Positions 1-7,741 of a stretch of 11,491 nt of DNA are shown in pieces. How positions within the stretch are numbered: the stretch's first letter is position 1; each line of letters opens with the position of its first letter. The position numbers were made by a program, and so were the translations under genes. The notes below the pieces were generated by a model. The model had not been told where the DNA came from. It saw only the letters and a list, made by a program, of their open reading frames with translations, and did no database searches. The DNA lies in assembly GCA_023426365.1 (NCBI GenBank), contig JAFAAW010000063.1, positions 1 to 11,491 on the forward strand, given 5' to 3'. The DNA is from Pseudomonadota bacterium (GTDB taxonomy: Bacteria > Pseudomonadota > Alphaproteobacteria > Rhodospirillales > Magnetospirillaceae).

Positions 1-56
1 CGGTCCGCCACCAGACCTACCGCAAGCGCGACGGCCATTGGGCGATGTGCGCCTGA
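1..56 (+). CDS. C-terminal end of an unidentified protein (partial)
   Basis: A reading frame enters from the left edge (first full codon at 3) and stops at TGA 54-56. It gives VRHQTYRKRDGHWAMCA. Sixteen of the 17 codons end in G or C, matching the codon use of the sure genes here, whereas the other two forward frames do not look like coding sequence. The tail is basic and ends in Met-Cys-Ala. It is too short to assign a family. It converges with the small minus-strand gene at 158-358 across about 100 bases holding only weak GC-rich pairing and no T-tract. A chance open frame cannot be fully excluded. Confidence 0.5.
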   Translation, partial: VRHQTYRKRDGHWAMCA

Positions 57-157
57 AGGGCGGCGATCCTGGAGATGGCTCCCCCTGCCGGGGCCGCTCA
101 GGCGCCGCGCGGGCTGGTCGCATTTCCTGCCATGACTGCGTCAGAGCAGAAAATACT

Positions 158-358
158 CTAGTCGAAGAATTCCTCGGGCGGACGCGCGACCCCGTCGCCG
201 TCGCCGCCCAGGCGGCGCGCGGTGGCCATTGCGTCCTCGTGATCGGCAAGCCATGCCCGAAGCGCCGCCAGCGCGCATTGCTCGGGCGTCTTGCCCAGCG
301 CGCGGGCGACGCGATGCAGGCGCTGATCCAGGTCCGGGTCGGTGGGAATATTGAGCAT
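158..358 (-). CDS. Small ribbon-helix-helix (CopG/antitoxin-like) protein
   Basis: This 66-residue protein starts MLNIPTDPDLDQRLHRVARA. A short strand (residues 2-5) is followed by a helix (about 8-21), the turn LGKTPEQ and a second helix (about 25-40). That is the layout of ribbon-helix-helix DNA-binding proteins. The LADHEDAMATARRL stretch (37-50) resembles the link between the DNA-binding part and the toxin-binding tail in RHH antitoxins. The tail is acidic and ends EEFFD. The start is set by AGAGGA placed 4 bases before the ATG. Proteins of this type bind DNA as dimers and often repress their own operon. No RelE-like or other toxin frame lies downstream on this strand (1-157) or directly upstream, where divergent prfC sits. 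It could be an orphan antitoxin or a plain regulator. The fold call is by pattern only. Confidence 0.7.
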   Translation of the reverse strand: MLNIPTDPDLDQRLHRVARALGKTPEQCALAALRAWLADHEDAMATARRLGGDGDGVARPPEEFFD

Positions 359-394
359 CTTTCCTCTTGCCGGGGCGCAGGCGGAGCGGGGCCG

Positions 395-414
395 TCAATT
401 TTCTTGATTTTATA
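395..414. promoter_or_regulatory. AT-rich island between divergent genes; probable promoter region
   Basis: The 81-base gap between the RHH gene and prfC contains one AT-rich stretch (TCAATTTTCTTGATTTTATA) in otherwise very GC-rich DNA. Read on the minus strand it holds TATAAA (414 to 409), about 50 bases before the RHH start and usable as a -10 element. No good -35 sits at the expected distance in either direction. It is the only plausible place for the divergent promoters, and a small RHH regulator could bind here. This is inference. Confidence 0.3.
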
Positions 415-439
415 GCCGATCCGGGGAAAAACCGCCGCC

Positions 440-2026
440 ATGACCTCGCTCGCAAACGAACTGGCGCTTCGGCGCACCTTCGCCATCATCTCCCACCCCG
501 ACGCCGGCAAGACCACGCTGACGGAAAAGCTGCTGATGTTCGGCGGCGCCATCCAGATGGCGGGCGCCGTGCGCGCGCGCGGCGAGCAGCGCCGCACCCG
601 GTCGGACTGGATGGCCATCGAGAAGGAGCGCGGCATCTCGGTGTCGGCCTCGGTGATGACGTTCGAGCACGAGGGGCTGACCTACAACCTGCTGGACACG
701 CCCGGCCACGAGGATTTCTCGGAGGACACCTACCGCACCCTGACCGCGGTGGACTCGGCGATCATGGTGCTCGACGTCGCCAAGGGCATCGAGACCCAGA
801 CCTTGAAGCTGTTCGAGGTCTGCCGCATGCGCGACATGCCCATCATCACCTTCATCAACAAGGTGGACCGCGAGGGCCGCGAACCCATCGACCTGCTGGA
901 CGAGGTGGAAAAGACCCTGGCGCTGGACGTCTGCCCGGTCACCTGGCCCATCGGCATGGGCCGCGACCTCAAGGGCGTCTATGACCTGGTCAACGACCGC
1001 GTCATCATGTTCGACCCCGGCCGCGGCGACCACATCGCCGCGGCGGCGGTGGACGCGCCGCTGGACAGCCCCAAGTTGGACGAGGCGGTGGGCGCCGCCG
1101 CCGCCGAGCGCCTGCGCGAGGAAGTGGAGCTGGTGCGCGGCGGCTATCCCGAGTTCGACCTCGAAAGCTTCCGCGCCGGCCACCTGACCCCGGTGTTCTT
1201 CGGCTCGGCGCTCAAGACCTTCGGCGTGGCCGAGCTGCTGCGCGGCGTCGGCCGGCTGGCGCCCAGCCCGCTGGCCCGCAAGACCAACACCCGCGAGGTC
1301 CAGCCCACCGAGGACAAGGTCACCGGCTTCGTGTTCAAGGTCCAGGCCAACATGGACCCCAACCACCGCGACCGCATCGCCTTCTTCCGCCTGTGCTCGG
1401 GCAGGTTCAAGCGCGGCATGAAGCTCAAGCACGTGCGTTCGGGCAAGGTGATGGCGCTGGTCAACCCGGTGTTCTTCCTGGCGCGCGAGCGCGAGTTGGC
1501 CGAGGAAGCCTATGCCGGCGACATCATGGGCATTCCCAACCACGGCCAGTTGCGCATCGGCGACACGCTGAGCGAATCCGAGGATTTCCACTTCCTGGGC
1601 ATTCCCACCTTCGCCCCGGAAGTGCTGCGCCGCGCCCGCCTGGACGACCCCATGAAGGCCAAGCAACTGAAAAAGGCGCTGGACGATCTGGCCGAGGAGG
1701 GCGTCAGCCAGGTGTTCAAGCCGGTGGACGGCTCGGCCTGGATCGTCGGTGTGGTCGGCCCGCTGCAGTTCGACGTGCTCACCACCCGTATCGAGAGCGA
1801 ATACAACATCAAGGCCGGGTTCGAGGATGGCGGCTTCGTCACCGCCCGCTGGGTGGCCGCCGACGACGCCAAGGAGCTGGAGCGCTTCGTCAACGCCCAC
1901 AAGTCCAACATGGCCGAGGACCGCGACGGCAGCCCGGTCTATCTGGCGCGCAATTCCTGGCAGTTGGGCCGCGCCCAGCAGGACTTCCCCAACGTGAAGT
2001 TCACCGCCACGCGCGAGCAGCATTAA
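440..2026 (+). CDS. prfC: Peptide chain release factor 3 (RF3)
   Basis: A 528-residue translational GTPase, close to the 529 residues of E. coli RF3. RF3 binds the post-termination ribosome and uses GTP to eject RF1 or RF2. The GTPase motifs are visible: the P-loop SHPDAGKTT (18-26), RGISV in switch I (64-68), DTPGH (86-90) and NKVD (140-143). The RF3-typical block AIEKERGISVSASVM separates it from EF-G and the LepA and TypA families. The C-terminal half, from about residue 280, contains the beta-barrel domain and the RF3-specific C-terminal domain (for example VVGPLQFDVL). The start is the first ATG of the conserved N-terminus MTSLANELALRRTFAIISHPD. Only a weak purine run (GGGGAAAAA, 423-431) lies upstream. 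It is divergent from the RHH gene, and nothing shows it to be in an operon. Identification is secure. Confidence 0.97.
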   Translation: MTSLANELALRRTFAIISHPDAGKTTLTEKLLMFGGAIQMAGAVRARGEQRRTRSDWMAIEKERGISVSASVMTFEHEGLTYNLLDTPGHEDFSEDTYRTLTAVDSAIMVLDVAKGIETQTLKLFEVCRMRDMPIITFINKVDREGREPIDLLDEVEKTLALDVCPVTWPIGMGRDLKGVYDLVNDRVIMFDPGRGDHIAAAAVDAPLDSPKLDEAVGAAAAERLREEVELVRGGYPEFDLESFRAGHLTPVFFGSALKTFGVAELLRGVGRLAPSPLARKTNTREVQPTEDKVTGFVFKVQANMDPNHRDRIAFFRLCSGRFKRGMKLKHVRSGKVMALVNPVFFLARERELAEEAYAGDIMGIPNHGQLRIGDTLSESEDFHFLGIPTFAPEVLRRARLDDPMKAKQLKKALDDLAEEGVSQVFKPVDGSAWIVGVVGPLQFDVLTTRIESEYNIKAGFEDGGFVTARWVAADDAKELERFVNAHKSNMAEDRDGSPVYLARNSWQLGRAQQDFPNVKFTATREQH

Positions 2027-2078
2027 GGCCGGCACACCCATTGCATCTCATGGTTGCCCACCCCAACGGAGGACAGCC

Positions 2079-2597
2079 ATGAGAAGCGTGCTCGCCGATA
2101 GCATCGGCCAATTCACCAAGCTGGCCGCGCCCACCGCCCCCAAGGCCCAAAGTCATCTGTCGGCAGCCTTCCCCGGCCTGCTGGGCGGCACCAAGACCAA
2201 GAGTGCCGCCACCGACAAGCCCGCCATCGCCGGCAGCGATTACGGCATGTACGCCAACGTGGTGGTCAACGGCAAGGTGGTCGCCAGCCTGTCCAATAGC
2301 GGCTGCTGCATCATCGCCGACGGCTATGGCGGCCCCGGCTTGCCCGAGGATCTCAACTTGCCGGGCGACGGCCCCAAGCTGGCCAAACAGCGCGCGGAGA
2401 TCATCGCCAAGGCCCTGGGCGGCACGGTGGAGACACTGTCCACCGCCCAGACGCCCGAGCAATGGGCCAAGGGCGGCAAGCGGGTCGGCATGATTGATTT
2501 GTGGGGCCTGAACGGCAACGAGCCGGCGGGCTATCGCCCGACCCCGCCCCCGGATGGGTTGGACATCCTGCTGAAACAGCAGGAAGCCGACGCGTAA
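2079..2597 (+). CDS. Unrecognised conserved-looking protein, 172 residues
   Basis: I do not recognise this family. The gene starts 52 bases after prfC and has a strong ribosome-binding site (GGAGG, 2068-2072, 6 bases before the ATG). Its codons show the usual G/C third-position bias, so it looks real. The protein has no signal peptide or membrane segment. Residues 1-50 are Ala/Pro/Lys-rich and probably flexible. Residues 54-80 look like a beta hairpin (YGMYANVVVNGKVVASLSN) ending in a vicinal cysteine pair, C76-C77. A Gly/Pro loop follows (82-98), then a helix (about 99-113), the strand TVETL (116-120), a KRVGMIDLWGLNG stretch (134-146) and a Pro-rich tail. It could be co-transcribed with prfC. 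A role in translation termination is not supported by the sequence. Confidence 0.85.
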   Translation: MRSVLADSIGQFTKLAAPTAPKAQSHLSAAFPGLLGGTKTKSAATDKPAIAGSDYGMYANVVVNGKVVASLSNSGCCIIADGYGGPGLPEDLNLPGDGPKLAKQRAEIIAKALGGTVETLSTAQTPEQWAKGGKRVGMIDLWGLNGNEPAGYRPTPPPDGLDILLKQQEADA

Positions 2598-2611
2598 GCC
2601 GGGAAGATATT

Positions 2612-2658
2612 GCCGCCGGGCAGCTTTTTCCGGGCAGTTCCTGCCCACGCCCGGCGGC
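2612..2658 (+). repeat. Nested inverted repeats between the 172-residue gene and ribF
   Basis: A perfect 10-bp inverted repeat (GCCGCCGGGC at 2612-2621, GCCCGGCGGC at 2649-2658) encloses a second hairpin, GGGCAG-TTC-CTGCCC (2632-2646). A CTTTTT run lies at 2624-2629, between the left outer arm and the inner stem. A competing short hairpin, TGCC-GCCG-GGCA (2611-2622), sits directly before that T-run and could act as a weak terminator for the 172-residue gene. The outer pairing would disrupt it. No FMN riboswitch consensus was seen in the 165-base gap. The pairing is seen; function is inference. Confidence 0.45.
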
Positions 2659-2762
2659 GCCCTGCCCCGAAGGCGGCGGACCCATTGGCGGGTTGCGATT
2701 TGTCCCCGCATCGGATACCCCTTACCGTCCACGGTTTTAGGGATAAATCCGCCTTGTCACCC

Positions 2763-3749
2763 ATGCGCCTGATCCGTCATTGCGGCGAACTGCCCCCCGA
2801 CCTGAAGGGGTGCGTGGTGGCGCTCGGCAATTTCGACGGCGTGCACAAGGGCCATCAGGCGGTCATCCTGACCGCGCGGCGCATCGCCGCCGAATTGGGC
2901 GCGCCGCTGGCGGTGATGAGCTTCGAGCCGCATCCACGCAGCTTCTTCAGGCCCGACCAGCCGCCGTTCCGGCTGACGCCGTTCCGCGTCAAGGCCCGCC
3001 TGATCGAGTCGCTGGGCGCCGACCTGCTGGTCATGCAGCATTTCGACGCCGCCTTCGCCGGCCTGACGGCCGAGGATTTCGTCAACACCGTCCTGGTGAC
3101 CGGCCTGGGCGCGCGGCACGTGGTGGTGGGCTACGATTACGTGTTCGGCAAGGGCCGCCAGGGCACCGGCGCGCTATTGCAGAAGATGGCCGATGCCGGC
3201 CGTTTCGGCTTCACCAGCGTGCCGCCCGAGATCGCGCCCGACGGCGACGTCTATTCCTCGACCCGGGTGCGCGAGTTCCTGGTGGCCGGCAAGCCGGGCG
3301 AGGCCGCCAAGCTGCTGGGCCATTACTGGGAGGTGGAGGGGCGCGTCGAGCACGGCGATGCCCGCGGCCGCACCATCGGCTTTCCCACCGCCAATTTCGC
3401 CCTGGGCGAATATCAGCGCCCGGCCGTCGGCGTCTATGCGGTGCGCGCGGGCGTGGACCTGGGCGGCGCCACCCAATGGCACAACGGCGTCGCCAATTTC
3501 GGCCGCCGCCCCACCTTCGACAAGACCGACGAGGTGCTGGAGGTCCATCTTCTGGATGCCAGCCTCGACCTCTACGGCAAGCATCTGCGGGTGGCGCTGA
3601 TCGACTTCCTGCGCCCCGAGATGAAGTTTTCCGGCCTTGCCGCGCTGAAGGCGCAGATCGAGGCCGACGCCCAGGCCGCCCGCGACCTGCTGGCCGCCCG
3701 CAATTTTCCTGACAGCCCCGGCCCCCTGGTGCCGCTGGGCGACAACTAA
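2763..3749 (+). CDS. ribF: Bifunctional riboflavin kinase / FAD synthetase
   Basis: RibF phosphorylates riboflavin to FMN and adenylylates FMN to FAD in the cytoplasm. The N-terminal FAD-synthetase part has GNFDGVHKGH (22-31, the nucleotidyltransferase HxGH-type motif), FEPHPR (54-59) and SSTRVR (165-170). The C-terminal flavokinase part has GRTIGFPTAN (202-211), NFGRRPTF (245-252) and the likely catalytic glutamate in EVHLLD (E260). The chosen start at MRLIRH gives 328 residues, near the family norm of 310-330. The open frame continues 51 codons further upstream, but that part is low-complexity and overlaps the inverted repeats. No clear Shine-Dalgarno precedes the ATG, so the start rests on family length and the conserved beginning. 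It opens the ribF-ileS-lspA-lipoprotein run, 11 bases ahead of ileS. I see no convincing promoter in the gap before it. Confidence 0.96.
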   Translation: MRLIRHCGELPPDLKGCVVALGNFDGVHKGHQAVILTARRIAAELGAPLAVMSFEPHPRSFFRPDQPPFRLTPFRVKARLIESLGADLLVMQHFDAAFAGLTAEDFVNTVLVTGLGARHVVVGYDYVFGKGRQGTGALLQKMADAGRFGFTSVPPEIAPDGDVYSSTRVREFLVAGKPGEAAKLLGHYWEVEGRVEHGDARGRTIGFPTANFALGEYQRPAVGVYAVRAGVDLGGATQWHNGVANFGRRPTFDKTDEVLEVHLLDASLDLYGKHLRVALIDFLRPEMKFSGLAALKAQIEADAQAARDLLAARNFPDSPGPLVPLGDN

Positions 3750-3760
3750 AAGAGCGTCCG

Positions 3761-6616
3761 ATGAGCGTGGACTACAAAACGACCGTTTTCCTGCCCAAGA
3801 CCGATTTCCCCATGAAGGGCGGATTGCCCGAGCTGGAGCCGCGCCTGCTGGCGCGCTGGAACCAGATCGACCTGTTCGGGCGCATGCGCGAAATCGCCAA
3901 GGGCCGGGAAAAGTTCATGCTGCATGACGGCCCGCCCTATGCGAACGGCCACCTGCACATCGGCCACGCGCTCAACAAGATCCTCAAGGACGTGATCAAC
4001 CGCACCCAGTTCATGCTGGGGCATGATGTGCACTACATCCCCGGCTGGGATTGCCACGGCCTGCCCATCGAATGGAAGATCGAGGAAAAGTACCGCGAGG
4101 CCGGCCAGGACAAGGACCAGGTGCCGGTGGTGCAATTCCGCCAGGAATGCCGCGAGTTCGCCGCCAAGTGGATCGACGTCCAGCGCGAGGAATTCAAGCG
4201 CCTGGGCGTGACCGGCGATTGGGACCATCCCTATACCACCATGACCTTCAAGGCCGAGGCGACCATCGCCCGCGAGCTGGGCAAGTTCCTGCTGGACGGC
4301 TCGCTCTACAAGGGCGCCAAGCCGGTGATGTGGTCGGTGGTGGAGAAGACCGCCCTGGCCGAGGCCGAGGTGGAGTATCACGACCACACCAGCATCACCA
4401 TTTGGGTCAAGTTCCCGGTGGTGAAGGCCAGCCGGCCCGAGCTGGAGGGCGCGGCGGTGGTGATCTGGACCACCACGCCGTGGACCATGCCGGGCAACCG
4501 CGCGGTCGCCTTCGGCCCCGAATTCGACTACGTGGTGGTGGAAGTGGCCGAAGCGGCCGAAGGCAGCCTGGCGCGTGTCGGCGACCGGCTGGTGGTGGTC
4601 AAGGACCAGGCCGAGCAGGTCGCCAAGGACGCCAAGGTCACCTTCACGGTGCGGCACACCCTGAAGGGCGCCGAACTGGCCGGCACCGTCTGCCACCATC
4701 CGCTCAAGTTCCACGCGGCGGCCAATGGCGGCTATGATTTCGACGTGCCGCTGCTGGCCGGCGATTTCGTCACCACCGACACCGGCACCGGTTTCGTCCA
4801 CATCGCCCCCGGCCATGGCGAGGACGACTGGCATCTGGGCAAGGCCAACGGCATCGCCGTGCCCGACACCGTGCAGCCCGACGGCACCTATTATCCGCAT
4901 GTCGCCATCTTCGCCGGCCAGAGCGTGCTGGCCCAGGGCAAGAACGGCAAGTATTACAGCCCGGTGGCCAAGCCGGTGATCGAGGCCATGACCAGCGTGG
5001 GCAACCTGCTGGCCCACGGCAAGGTCGAGCACTCCTACCCCCATTCGTGGCGCTCCAAGGCGCCGCTGATCTTCCGCAACACGGCGCAGTGGTTCATCTC
5101 GATGGAAACCACCGGCCTGCGCGACAAGGCGCTGGCCGCCATCGCCGCCACCCGCTTCGTGCCCGACCAGGGCCGCAACCGCATCGGCTCGATGGTCGAG
5201 GGCCGTCCCGATTGGTGCGTGTCGCGCCAGCGCGCCTGGGGCGTGCCGATCACCGTGTTCGTGGACAAGAAGACCGGCCAGCCGCTGCGCGACGCCGCCG
5301 TGATGGAGCGCGTGGTCGCTGCCTTCGAGCAGGAAGGCGCCGACGCCTGGTACACCCGCGCGCCGTCCGAATTCCTGGGCGAGGGCCGCGATCCGGCCGA
5401 TTACGATCAGATCTTCGACGTGCTCGACGTTTGGTTCGATTCGGGCTGCACCCACGCCTTCGTGCTGGACGGCGACGAGTGGGACGACGTCAAGTGGCCG
5501 GCCAGCCTGTACCTGGAGGGGTCGGACCAGCATCGCGGCTGGTTCCAGTCGTCGCTGCTGGAAGGCTGCGGCACCCGCGGCCGCGCGCCCTATGACGCCG
5601 TGCTGACCCACGGCTTCGTGCTGGACGAGACCGGCCGCAAGATGTCGAAGTCCTTGGGCAACGTGGTGTCGCCCCAGGACGTGGTGGGCACGCAGGGCGC
5701 GGACATCCTGCGCCTGTGGGTGGTGGGGTCGGACTATTCCGACGATCTGCGCATCGGCCCGGAAATCCTCAAGACCCAGGTGGACATCTATCGCCGCCTG
5801 CGCAACACCCTGCGCTATCTGCTGGGCGCGCTGGACGGCTTCGACGCCGCCGAAAGGGTGTCGCCCGCCCAGATGCCCGAGCTGGAGCGCTGGGTGCTGC
5901 ACCGTCTGACCGAGCTGGACGCGGGCCTCAAGGCCGCCTGCGACGCGTTCGAGTTCCACGGCTGGTTCAACGAACTGCACAATTTCTGCGCCGTGGACCT
6001 GTCGGCGTTCTATTTCGACATCCGCAAGGACGCGCTGTACTGCGACAGTGCCGCGTCGCCGCGCCGCCGCGCCGCCCGCACGGTGATGGACATCCTGCTG
6101 GACTGCCTGTGCAAGTGGCTGGCGCCGTTCGCCAGCTTCACCGCCGAGGAGGCGTGGCTGGCCCGCCATCCGTCCGCGGACGGCTCGGTCCATCTGGAAA
6201 CCTTCCCCGCCATCCCGGCGGAGTGGAAGGACGAGGCGCTGGCCGCCAAATGGGCCACCGTGCGCGCCGTGCGCCGCGTGGTCACCGGCGCGCTGGAGGG
6301 CGAGCGCGTCGCCAAGCGCATCGGCTCCAGCCTGCAGGCCAGCCCGGCGCTGTACGTCGAGGACGGTGCCGTCCGCGCCGCGCTGGAGGGCCTGGACCTC
6401 GCCGAGATCTGCATCACCTCGGGCCTGCTGCTGGTGGAAGGGGCGGCCCCGGACGGCGCCTTCCGCCTGGCCGACGTGCCCGGCGTCGGCGTCGCCCCCC
6501 GCGTGGCCGAGGGCGAGAAGTGCCAGCGCTGCTGGAAAGTGCTGAACGAGGTGGGCAGCCACAAGCATGGCGGCGTGTGCGGCCGCTGCTCGGACGCGGT
6601 GGAGCAGCAGCCTTGA
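3761..6616 (+). CDS. ileS: Isoleucyl-tRNA synthetase
   Basis: This class I synthetase charges tRNA-Ile with isoleucine and edits misactivated valine. It has 951 residues against 938 in E. coli. Visible motifs are HIGH (66-69, in PYANGHLHIGHA), PGWDCHGLPIEWK in the catalytic fold, the editing-domain WTTTPWTMPGN stretch (about residues 237-247), KMSKS (627-631) and the C-terminal zinc module with CxxC pairs at C921/C924 and C940/C943. That zinc module marks the bacterial, mupirocin-sensitive-type IleRS. This is family knowledge, not a resistance test. The gene follows ribF by 11 bases and precedes lspA by 8, an arrangement shared with E. coli. The ribosome-binding site is weak (AAAAGAG just upstream), which suggests translation is coupled to ribF. 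Confidence 0.98.
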   Translation: MSVDYKTTVFLPKTDFPMKGGLPELEPRLLARWNQIDLFGRMREIAKGREKFMLHDGPPYANGHLHIGHALNKILKDVINRTQFMLGHDVHYIPGWDCHGLPIEWKIEEKYREAGQDKDQVPVVQFRQECREFAAKWIDVQREEFKRLGVTGDWDHPYTTMTFKAEATIARELGKFLLDGSLYKGAKPVMWSVVEKTALAEAEVEYHDHTSITIWVKFPVVKASRPELEGAAVVIWTTTPWTMPGNRAVAFGPEFDYVVVEVAEAAEGSLARVGDRLVVVKDQAEQVAKDAKVTFTVRHTLKGAELAGTVCHHPLKFHAAANGGYDFDVPLLAGDFVTTDTGTGFVHIAPGHGEDDWHLGKANGIAVPDTVQPDGTYYPHVAIFAGQSVLAQGKNGKYYSPVAKPVIEAMTSVGNLLAHGKVEHSYPHSWRSKAPLIFRNTAQWFISMETTGLRDKALAAIAATRFVPDQGRNRIGSMVEGRPDWCVSRQRAWGVPITVFVDKKTGQPLRDAAVMERVVAAFEQEGADAWYTRAPSEFLGEGRDPADYDQIFDVLDVWFDSGCTHAFVLDGDEWDDVKWPASLYLEGSDQHRGWFQSSLLEGCGTRGRAPYDAVLTHGFVLDETGRKMSKSLGNVVSPQDVVGTQGADILRLWVVGSDYSDDLRIGPEILKTQVDIYRRLRNTLRYLLGALDGFDAAERVSPAQMPELERWVLHRLTELDAGLKAACDAFEFHGWFNELHNFCAVDLSAFYFDIRKDALYCDSAASPRRRAARTVMDILLDCLCKWLAPFASFTAEEAWLARHPSADGSVHLETFPAIPAEWKDEALAAKWATVRAVRRVVTGALEGERVAKRIGSSLQASPALYVEDGAVRAALEGLDLAEICITSGLLLVEGAAPDGAFRLADVPGVGVAPRVAEGEKCQRCWKVLNEVGSHKHGGVCGRCSDAVEQQP

Positions 6617-6624
6617 GGCCGCCC

Positions 6625-7125
6625 ATGCGCCCCGGCCTGATCCTGGCGGCCGTCATCATCGTCCTCGACCAGATTTCCAAATGGTGGATCGTCGAGCGGG
6701 TGATGCGGCCCGAGGGCGTGCTCGACACCCCGTTCTTTTCGCCCGTGCGCATCGAGGTGCTGCCGTTCTTCGATCTGGTGATGGCCTGGAACCGCGGCGT
6801 GTCGTTCGGCATCTTCAACAACGGCGGGCAATGGAACGCCGTGCTGCTGTCGGTGCTGTCGGTGGCCATCGCCATCGGCCTGCTGGTGTGGATGCGCAGG
6901 GCGGAGAACCGTCTGGTGGTGCTGGCCCTGGGCGGCATCGTCGGCGGCGCGCTGGGCAACGTCATCGACCGCGTGCGCTGGGGCGCGGTTGCCGACTTCC
7001 TTGACGTGCACGTCATGGGCTATCATTGGCCTGCCTTCAATTTGGCGGATTCCGCCATTAGCGTCGGCGCCGTCCTGCTGGTGCTGGATGCCTTGTTCAC
7101 CAAGTCGTCTTCGACTAAAAACTAG
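6625..7125 (+). CDS. lspA: Lipoprotein signal peptidase (signal peptidase II)
   Basis: LspA is an inner-membrane aspartyl protease that removes the signal peptide from diacylglyceryl-modified prolipoproteins. The 166-residue product has the family's four hydrophobic segments (about 3-22, 71-90, 97-115 and 138-158). Conserved blocks are D15-QISK, NRGVSFG (56-62), GGALGNVIDRV (107-117), A-D124-F and FNLADSAI (138-145). The catalytic aspartate pair of the family falls in the last blocks (D115/D124 region and D142). The ATG at 6625 is chosen because TGAGG, overlapping the ileS stop, sits 6 bases ahead and the length fits. The frame stays open far upstream only because it shadows ileS. It is translated with ileS and followed at once by a predicted lipoprotein gene. 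Confidence 0.96.
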   Translation: MRPGLILAAVIIVLDQISKWWIVERVMRPEGVLDTPFFSPVRIEVLPFFDLVMAWNRGVSFGIFNNGGQWNAVLLSVLSVAIAIGLLVWMRRAENRLVVLALGGIVGGALGNVIDRVRWGAVADFLDVHVMGYHWPAFNLADSAISVGAVLLVLDALFTKSSSTKN

Positions 7126-7129
7126 GGCC

Positions 7130-7720
7130 ATGATGCGCAAGACCACGCCCACCTCCGCCCGTGCCCTGCTTGCCGCCTCCGTGGCGGTGGCGGCCGCCAT
7201 CGCCCTGTCCGGCTGCACCGACGCCCGCAAGGCGCTGGGGTTCGAAAAGGCTCCGCCGGACGAGTTCCAGGTGGTGGAGCGCGCGCCGCTGTCCATGCCG
7301 CCTGACTTCTCGCTGCGCCCGCCGGCCCCCGGCACGGTGCGCCCGCAGGAAGGCAGCGTGCGCGACCAGGCCCGCGCCGCGCTGGCCGGCCGCTCGCTCG
7401 GCACCCCCATTTCCACCCAGGGCCGCAGCCAGGGCGACCTGGCGTTGATGAAGAAGGCCGGCGCCGACCAGATCCAGCCCGACATCCGCGTGGTGGTGAA
7501 CAAGGAAACCCAGGCCCTGGCCGAGGCGGACAAGAGCTTCACCGACAAGCTGGTGTTCTGGCGCAAGCCCGACGGCCCCGGCGCCGGCGAACAGTTGGAC
7601 GCCAGCAGGGAGGCCCAGCGCCTGCGCGAGAACCAGGCGCTTGGCCGCGCGGTGGGCGACGGCGACAGCCCGCGCATCGCGCGCCGCAAGAAGGGCATGC
7701 TGGAAGGCATCTTCGACTGA
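7130..7720 (+). CDS. DUF3035 / BamF-like outer-membrane lipoprotein
   Basis: The N-terminus is a lipoprotein signal: a basic start, an alanine-rich hydrophobic core (about 11-25) and the lipobox LSGC with Cys at residue 29. Position +2 is Thr, so outer-membrane sorting is expected. The mature part carries PPDEFQVVERAPLSMPPDF followed by SLRPP (residues 39-62), the hallmark of the alphaproteobacterial DUF3035 family. Proteins of this family have been described as BamF, an accessory lipoprotein of the beta-barrel assembly machine. The rest is polar and probably largely disordered or helical, ending in RRKKGMLEGIFD. Two ATGs are in tandem (7130 and 7133); AGGG (7124-7127) is better spaced for the second, giving 195 or 196 residues. 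It begins 4 bases after lspA and is the last gene before the terminator. Lipoprotein status is strong; the BamF role rests on motif memory. Confidence 0.82.
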   Translation: MMRKTTPTSARALLAASVAVAAAIALSGCTDARKALGFEKAPPDEFQVVERAPLSMPPDFSLRPPAPGTVRPQEGSVRDQARAALAGRSLGTPISTQGRSQGDLALMKKAGADQIQPDIRVVVNKETQALAEADKSFTDKLVFWRKPDGPGAGEQLDASREAQRLRENQALGRAVGDGDSPRIARRKKGMLEGIFD

Positions 7721-7741
7721 CCCCCAGCGGGCAAAGGATAG

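Noticed and set aside
77..95. Possible terminator hairpin (CCCC/GGGG) between the left-edge gene and the RHH gene.
   Set aside because: Only short imperfect pairing with bulged bases and no T-tract on either side; expected by chance in such GC-rich DNA.
38..415. A 125-codon plus-strand frame across the RHH gene, and a 104-codon minus-strand frame at 141-455.
   Set aside because: Both have Arg/Gly/Ala-rich translations. The RHH gene in this interval has a good ribosome-binding site and a recognisable fold pattern.
2610..2762. Upstream extension of ribF by 51 codons.
   Set aside because: It overlaps the nested inverted repeats and is low-complexity Pro/Ala sequence. RibF families begin near MRLIRH, giving the usual length.
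2598..2762. A possible FMN riboswitch ahead of ribF.
   Set aside because: None of the conserved FMN-element sequence was found, only GC-rich inverted repeats.
3746..6568. A 940-codon open frame on the minus strand opposite ileS, with similar long antisense frames opposite prfC (410-2041) and both M16 genes (7822-9249, 9158-10552).
   Set aside because: Each is in exact codon register with the sense gene, so an antisense stop would need a TTA, CTA or TCA codon in the sense frame. These codons are avoided in this GC-rich genome. The translations are His/Gly/Ala/Val-rich and match no family.
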